NCBI GenBank assembly: GCA_049325575.1
Contig: JBMOLK010000198.1
Span: forward strand, 1-8,932
Origin: JBMOLK01 sp049325575
GTDB lineage: Bacteria; Bacillota; Clostridia; Acetivibrionales; Acetivibrionaceae
Direction: 5' to 3'
DNA length: 8,932 bases
Position 1 is the stretch's first letter; each line of letters begins with the position of its first letter. The notes beneath the pieces are model-generated. The model did not search any database, was not told the origin of the DNA, and saw nothing but the letters and a program-made list of their open reading frames with translations. The translations under genes and the position numbers were made by a program. Shown in pieces: positions 5,653-8,932 of the stretch.

Positions 5653-7803
5653 CTATATAAAGCCAAACAAACGGGCTGTTTGCGCAACCGCGAAGCAGAT
5701 GATGATCCCTGTCACGGTAGGAACCAGGAAGGATACAAGGGGCCATTTCAGGCTTTTTGTTTCCTTTCTGATTGTCCAAAGGGTTGTAGCGCATGGAAAG
5801 TGCATCAGTGAGAAAAGCATTACGCATACTGCCGTAACCCAGGTCCATCCGTTGGCAACCAGCAAATTCCTTAAGTCTTCAAGACTTTCAAACTCAAGCA
5901 TGCTTCCCTTTGCCATATAGCTCATAACCAGTATCGGTATAACTATCTCATTTGCAGGAAGCCCCAGGATAAAGGCCATCAGTATATAACCATCCATGCC
6001 CAGAAGGCTTGCAAAAGGGTCTAGAAAGTTTGCACCATGAGTCAGGAGGCTTAATCCGCCAACATGAATGTTTGCCATAATCCATATGACAAGGCCTGCA
6101 GGTGCAGCCACTGCAACAGCTCTCCCTAGGACAAACAATGTCCTGTCAAAGATAGACCTTACAATGATTTTTCCTACCTGAGGCTTACGGTAAGGCGGAA
6201 GCTCAAGGGTAAATGATGAAGGAAGTCCCTTTAATATTGTCTTGGACAATATTTTGGAAATTAAGAGCGTCATAAAGACACCAAGTATAATTACCCCTGT
6301 CAGGGCCAAAGTCGATATAACAGACTTAAAAGCTCCCGGTACTGTACCGCCAAGGAATATGGCAGCTATTGCAATGAGTGTGGGAAAGCGGCCGTTGCAA
6401 GGAACAAAGTTATTGGTTATTGTTGCAATCAAACGTTCCCTCGGTGAATCAATAATTCTACAGCCAATAACTCCGGCAGCGTTACAGCCAAAGCCCATAC
6501 ACATTGATAATGCTTGTTTGCCATGGGCACACGCTTTTTTAAAGAAGTTATCAAGATTAAATGCTACCCTTGGCAGATACCCCAGGTCTTCCAGCAGTGT
6601 AAACAGAGGAAAGAAGATGGCCATAGGGGGAAGCATTACAGATACCACCCATGCAAGGGTCCTATACATGCCAAGGACCAATATGCCATGGAGCCAATCG
6701 GGAGCATTAAGCCAAATAAACAGATCTGTCAGGCGTTCTTCTATAGAGAAAAGGAATGTTGCTATAAGCTCTGAAGGATAATTGGCACCTGAAATTGTAA
6801 GCCAGAATACAACGCCTAAAAGAGCTATCATCAGTGGAATTCCAAATATTCTTGAGGTTACTATGCTGTCTATTTTTCTATCAAAATTATTATATTTTTG
6901 GTTTTCGAAGGTTACTGCATCTTTACTGATTTTTTCTGCAAGACTTATGTTGCTGGATACTATTTTATCGCGAAAATCATCATGGCCTATATTATTTTCA
7001 CTTAAAAGCTTTCTGGCATCTTCCAAATTCTTATGTAAGGTCTCATCCTTTAGAAGATTAAACCCCAGAAACTGATGCATTGAGTTTAATATACGCTCAT
7101 TACCGTCAAGAAGTTTTATTGAAGCCCATCTGGCATTTATTTTGTCTGCCGCAAGCTCTTTTATCCTTGGTTCTACCATTGATATAGCCTTTTCGATTAT
7201 TTCGTCGTACATAACCTTAATCGGCTTGTTTTTTATTGCAGAACATGCAACATTATATACAGCATCCATCAAATCCTTTAGGCCCTTACCACTTCTGGCA
7301 CTGGTTCCTACAACAGGAACACCCAGACGTTTTGACAGCAGCTTTAAATCAATGTCTATCTTTTTTCTTTTAGCTTCATCCATAAGATTTACACAGACCA
7401 CTACTTTATCAGTAATTTCCATAGTCTGAAGGACCAAATTCAGGTTCCTCTCAAGGCAGGTAGCGTCAGTAACCACTACAGTTGCATGAGGTCCTCCAAA
7501 ACATATAAAGTCCCTTGCGACTTCCTCTTCAACCGAACTGGACATAAGAGAGTAGGTTCCCGGTATATCTACTATAGTAAAGTTATTATCCTTATGCTTG
7601 TATTTTCCCTGGGCATTTGTTACTGTCTTACCAGGCCAGTTTCCAGTGTGCTGGTTTAGTCCTGTCAGGTTGTTAAAAACAGTGCTTTTACCTACATTTG
7701 GATTGCCTGCAAGTGCTATGACGCATTCACCGGATGTATTTACTTTTACATTAAATTCGTCTCTTAGGATGCTAAGTCCGGTGGACTGACTTGTAAGTCC
7801 CAT
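5653..7803 (-). CDS. feoB: Ferrous iron transport protein FeoB (716 aa)
   Basis: FeoB imports Fe2+ across the cytoplasmic membrane, driven by or gated through its cytosolic G domain. All G motifs are present (numbered from ATG 7803): G1 GNPNVGKST (33-41), G3 DIPG (79-82), G4 NLMD (139-142) and G5 TSA (167-169). The GNWPGKTV segment (55-62) is the FeoB switch I. A helical domain, FeoB_Cyto linker and Gate segments follow, with MCMGFGCNAAG (434-444) and GLPANEIVIP (614-623). Length is normal for the family. A TTG at 7821 is in frame, but the ATG at 7803 is preferred: GGGAG lies upstream, and MGLTSQSTG is a common FeoB N-terminus. It ends beside the convergent radical SAM gene, and follows feoA after 144 nt. 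Confidence 0.95.
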   Translation of the reverse strand: MGLTSQSTGLSILRDEFNVKVNTSGECVIALAGNPNVGKSTVFNNLTGLNQHTGNWPGKTVTNAQGKYKHKDNNFTIVDIPGTYSLMSSSVEEEVARDFICFGGPHATVVVTDATCLERNLNLVLQTMEITDKVVVCVNLMDEAKRKKIDIDLKLLSKRLGVPVVGTSARSGKGLKDLMDAVYNVACSAIKNKPIKVMYDEIIEKAISMVEPRIKELAADKINARWASIKLLDGNERILNSMHQFLGFNLLKDETLHKNLEDARKLLSENNIGHDDFRDKIVSSNISLAEKISKDAVTFENQKYNNFDRKIDSIVTSRIFGIPLMIALLGVVFWLTISGANYPSELIATFLFSIEERLTDLFIWLNAPDWLHGILVLGMYRTLAWVVSVMLPPMAIFFPLFTLLEDLGYLPRVAFNLDNFFKKACAHGKQALSMCMGFGCNAAGVIGCRIIDSPRERLIATITNNFVPCNGRFPTLIAIAAIFLGGTVPGAFKSVISTLALTGVIILGVFMTLLISKILSKTILKGLPSSFTLELPPYRKPQVGKIIVRSIFDRTLFVLGRAVAVAAPAGLVIWIMANIHVGGLSLLTHGANFLDPFASLLGMDGYILMAFILGLPANEIVIPILVMSYMAKGSMLEFESLEDLRNLLVANGWTWVTAVCVMLFSLMHFPCATTLWTIRKETKSLKWPLVSFLVPTVTGIIICFAVAQTARLFGFI

Positions 7804-7839
7804 AGAAAAGTTCACTCCCAACTTTTTATTTTATAAATG

Positions 7840-7861
7840 GGGGGGCACGAGTACGCCCCCC
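7840..7861. repeat. GC-rich hairpin just upstream of feoB
   Basis: GGGGGGC (7840-7846) pairs with GCCCCCC (7855-7861), a 7-bp stem with an 8-nt loop. It lies 36 nt upstream of the feoB start and is far richer in GC than its surroundings. On the feoB strand it is followed by an A-rich stretch rather than a U-run, so it is not a standard terminator. It may stabilise or process the feoAB transcript, or adjust feoB translation. Confidence 0.55.
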
Positions 7862-7870
7862 AAGGTAGAA

Positions 7871-7887
7871 ATGTCAAACCCTGACAT
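7871..7887. repeat. Short dyad in the feoA-feoB spacer
   Basis: ATGTCA (7871-7876) and TGACAT (7882-7887) form a perfect 6-bp stem with a five-base loop. It sits between the two larger repeats of the spacer. It could be a small hairpin in the transcript or a protein site; short arms mean chance is possible. Confidence 0.35.
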
Positions 7888-7892
7888 ATATG

Positions 7893-7947
7893 TGCGGATA
7901 CAATACAATAACTTATCTTCTATTATTAATTTTACTATGTATCCGCA
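7893..7947. repeat. 10-bp inverted repeat directly after the feoA stop codon
   Basis: TGCGGATACA (7893-7902) and TGTATCCGCA (7938-7947) are exact reverse complements separated by a 35-nt AT-rich loop. The first arm on the feoA strand starts at the base after the TGA stop. A stem here could protect the feoA mRNA 3' end or partly end transcription before feoB. No U-run follows, so terminator function is doubtful. Confidence 0.5.
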
Positions 7948-8187
7948 TCAACTTATTTCCACCAGTATATTTGACGCTTCTTCCGACCGTAAGGCTATCA
8001 CTGCTCCCCTAATCTGATACGCAATGGGATCACCTGAAGGGCTTCTTCTTAAGGATTCAACTTTTGTATTGTCTATGAGTCCCAAGTCCAGCATCCTTCT
8101 TCTTATATCTCCTTTGGATGTAAGCATTCTCACTGTACCGGTTCCTCCTATAGGCAGTAAATGTAACGGAATTATTTTCTCCTGCAT
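7948..8187 (-). CDS. feoA: Ferrous iron transport protein FeoA (79 aa)
   Basis: FeoA is a small cytosolic SH3-like protein that associates with FeoB and supports Fe2+ uptake. The family pattern is clear: LLPIGGTGTVRML, then RRRMLDLG (29-36), then PSGDPIAYQIRG (50-61), then a final strand ending NILVEIS. The 79-residue length fits. The start is placed at ATG 8187, eleven bases after AGGAGG (8199-8204); an in-frame GTG at 8199 overlaps that ribosome site and is rejected. feoB follows on the same strand. Transcription is probably controlled by the divergent MntR/DtxR-type regulator through the shared upstream region. Confidence 0.93.
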   Translation of the reverse strand: MQEKIIPLHLLPIGGTGTVRMLTSKGDIRRRMLDLGLIDNTKVESLRRSPSGDPIAYQIRGAVIALRSEEASNILVEIS

Positions 8188-8220
8188 AATTATAGCCACC
8201 TCCTGATGTTACGTTTACCG

Positions 8221-8249
8221 ATTATATCATTCTTATAAGTTAAGGGAAA
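8221..8249 (-). promoter_or_regulatory. Putative promoter of feoA-feoB
   Basis: Read leftward, a perfect TATAAT lies at 8226-8221. A 17-nt spacer separates it from TTTCCC at 8249-8244, a poor -35. A weak -35 with a perfect -10 is common where a regulator acts. The start point would be near 8214, about 26 nt before the feoA ATG. Confidence 0.55.
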
Positions 8250-8259
8250 AAGTTTTTCC
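8245..8259. promoter_or_regulatory. Palindrome overlapping the feoA -35, candidate metal-repressor operator
   Basis: GGAAAAA (8245-8251) and TTTTTCC (8253-8259) form a perfect 15-bp palindrome around one G. It covers the feoA -35 region and lies in the intergenic region shared with the MntR/DtxR-type gene. This is where an operator is expected. It is not an obvious match to the known MntR or Fur sites, so the binding protein is inferred from position only. Confidence 0.45.
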
Positions 8260-8360
8260 ATAGACTAATATATGAGAAATAAAATGCAATTGTTACGAAT
8301 ATAAATTAAGAAAAATGAAATTTTGTTTACTGCATACTAGCTTAAAGGTTGTGATTTAAT

Positions 8361-8846
8361 ATGAAGGAAAACCAGAAGTTTCATACTGTTAGGGGATATC
8401 AGCTTCTACAACAGAATAAAAATCTTTTGACTTCAGGCATGGAAGATTACCTTGAAATGGTTTACAGAAACAGTCTTAAAGAAGGATATTTAAGAATCAG
8501 CAGATTAGCAGAGCTATTAAATGTACAGGCCTCCTCTGCTACTAAAATGGTCCAGAAATTGACCAGGTTAGGCCTTCTAAGATATCAAAAGTACGGTATA
8601 ATACAGCTTACTGAAAGTGGAAAGGAAATAGGCGAATTTTTGTTAAGCAGGCATAAAATTATTGAGAAATTTCTAAAGCTTTTAGGGGTAGATGAGGAAG
8701 TGCTGGTTGAGACAGAGCTTATAGAACATAATATTAGCGTGGACACCCTACAGAATATTGATCTCTTAAATAAGTTTATGGAAGAGGAGCCAGAGTTTAA
8801 AGAAAAATTTGATAAATATAAAAAAGACTTAAGCGAAAATTCTTGA
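8361..8846 (+). CDS. MntR/DtxR-family metal-dependent transcriptional regulator (161 aa)
   Basis: A winged helix-turn-helix lies at 24-87, with recognition segment SSATKMVQKLTRLGLL. A metal-binding and dimerisation domain follows. Aligning by eye to Bacillus MntR, all six ligands are conserved: D29 and E32 (MEDYLE), H98 (SRHKI), E119, E122 and H123 (ELIEHN). DtxR-type iron sensors have a cysteine where E119 sits, so the site looks MntR-like. The protein lacks the C-terminal SH3 domain of DtxR. It has about 21 extra N-terminal residues compared with MntR. It is divergent from feoA, so it probably controls feoAB and itself. The ribosome site is weak (AAAGG, twelve bases before ATG), which would keep levels low. 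Iron or manganese specificity is unsettled. Confidence 0.9.
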   Translation: MKENQKFHTVRGYQLLQQNKNLLTSGMEDYLEMVYRNSLKEGYLRISRLAELLNVQASSATKMVQKLTRLGLLRYQKYGIIQLTESGKEIGEFLLSRHKIIEKFLKLLGVDEEVLVETELIEHNISVDTLQNIDLLNKFMEEEPEFKEKFDKYKKDLSENS

Positions 8847-8888
8847 TAAAAATAAGTGATATATTGATTTTTGTTTTGTTGATTTTTT

Positions 8889-8917
8889 TTGACTTTAATA
8901 TATAATAATAGTACTAT
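8889..8917 (+). promoter_or_regulatory. Sigma-A-type promoter for a gene beyond the right edge
   Basis: TTGACT (8889-8894) is followed by a 17-nt spacer and TACTAT (8912-8917), a good pair of boxes. It lies 43 nt after the regulator stop and reads toward the right edge, so it probably drives the next gene outside the window. Confidence 0.55.
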
Positions 8918-8932
8918 AAGATTTGGAAAACT

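Noticed and set aside
7804..7821. TTG start for feoB adding six residues
   Set aside because: It overlaps the GGGAG ribosome site used for the ATG at 7803, and the ATG begins a common FeoB N-terminus.
7872..7877. Perfect TTGACA on the feoB strand, possible separate feoB promoter
   Set aside because: No -10 box lies at 16-18 nt; the place falls in the GC-rich hairpin (GTACTC or TACTCG). It is also part of the 6-bp dyad.
1..8932. CRISPR array, insertion sequence or prophage genes
   Set aside because: No direct repeats with spacers, no transposase or integrase, and all sizeable genes fit core chromosomal families.

Overview
The window looks like the chromosome of an endospore-forming, AT-rich clostridial Firmicute. 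The evidence is two CotF-type spore coat genes, strong AGGAGG ribosome binding sites throughout, a YkvI-family membrane protein, and an MntR/DtxR-type regulator next to feoA and feoB. A Ruminiclostridium-like lineage is a reasonable guess, but the sequence alone does not fix the genus. No tRNA, rRNA, insertion sequence, integrase or CRISPR array was seen.

Left part (1-2674). A leftward gene, cut by the window edge, encodes a diguanylate cyclase (GGDEF with an intact inhibitory I-site) fused to a STAND/AAA-like P-loop ATPase. A second ATPase module appears to begin right at the edge. Its upstream region holds a plausible promoter and a perfect 12+1+12 bp dyad. Two small, acidic, unrecognised genes follow on the + strand (1528-1713 and 1852-2133). 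They converge on a leftward pair of CotF-like coat genes, with a 9-bp inverted repeat at the junction.

Middle part (2828-5620). Three + strand genes follow: a class I SAM-dependent methyltransferase, a YkvI-family LeuT-fold-like membrane protein, and a PflA-like radical SAM protein of the COG1313 type. The last two are 60 nt apart and may be co-transcribed. The radical SAM gene converges on feoB, and a nested inverted repeat spans its stop codon.

Right part (5653-8932). feoA and feoB (ferrous iron uptake) read leftward. The spacer between them is 144 nt long and carries three consecutive inverted repeats. A DtxR/MntR-family regulator is divergent from feoA. The shared region contains a TATAAT box and a palindrome overlapping the -35 of feoA, as expected for metal-responsive control. 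All six metal ligands of the regulator match the MntR (manganese) pattern rather than DtxR, although its neighbours are iron transporters. A good sigma-A-type promoter at the right edge probably serves the next gene outside the window.

The window is mostly core chromosome. The parts least explained by known families are the feoA-feoB spacer, the GGDEF-ATPase fusion with its dyad, and the two orphan acidic genes. I did not find a clearly new multi-gene system.
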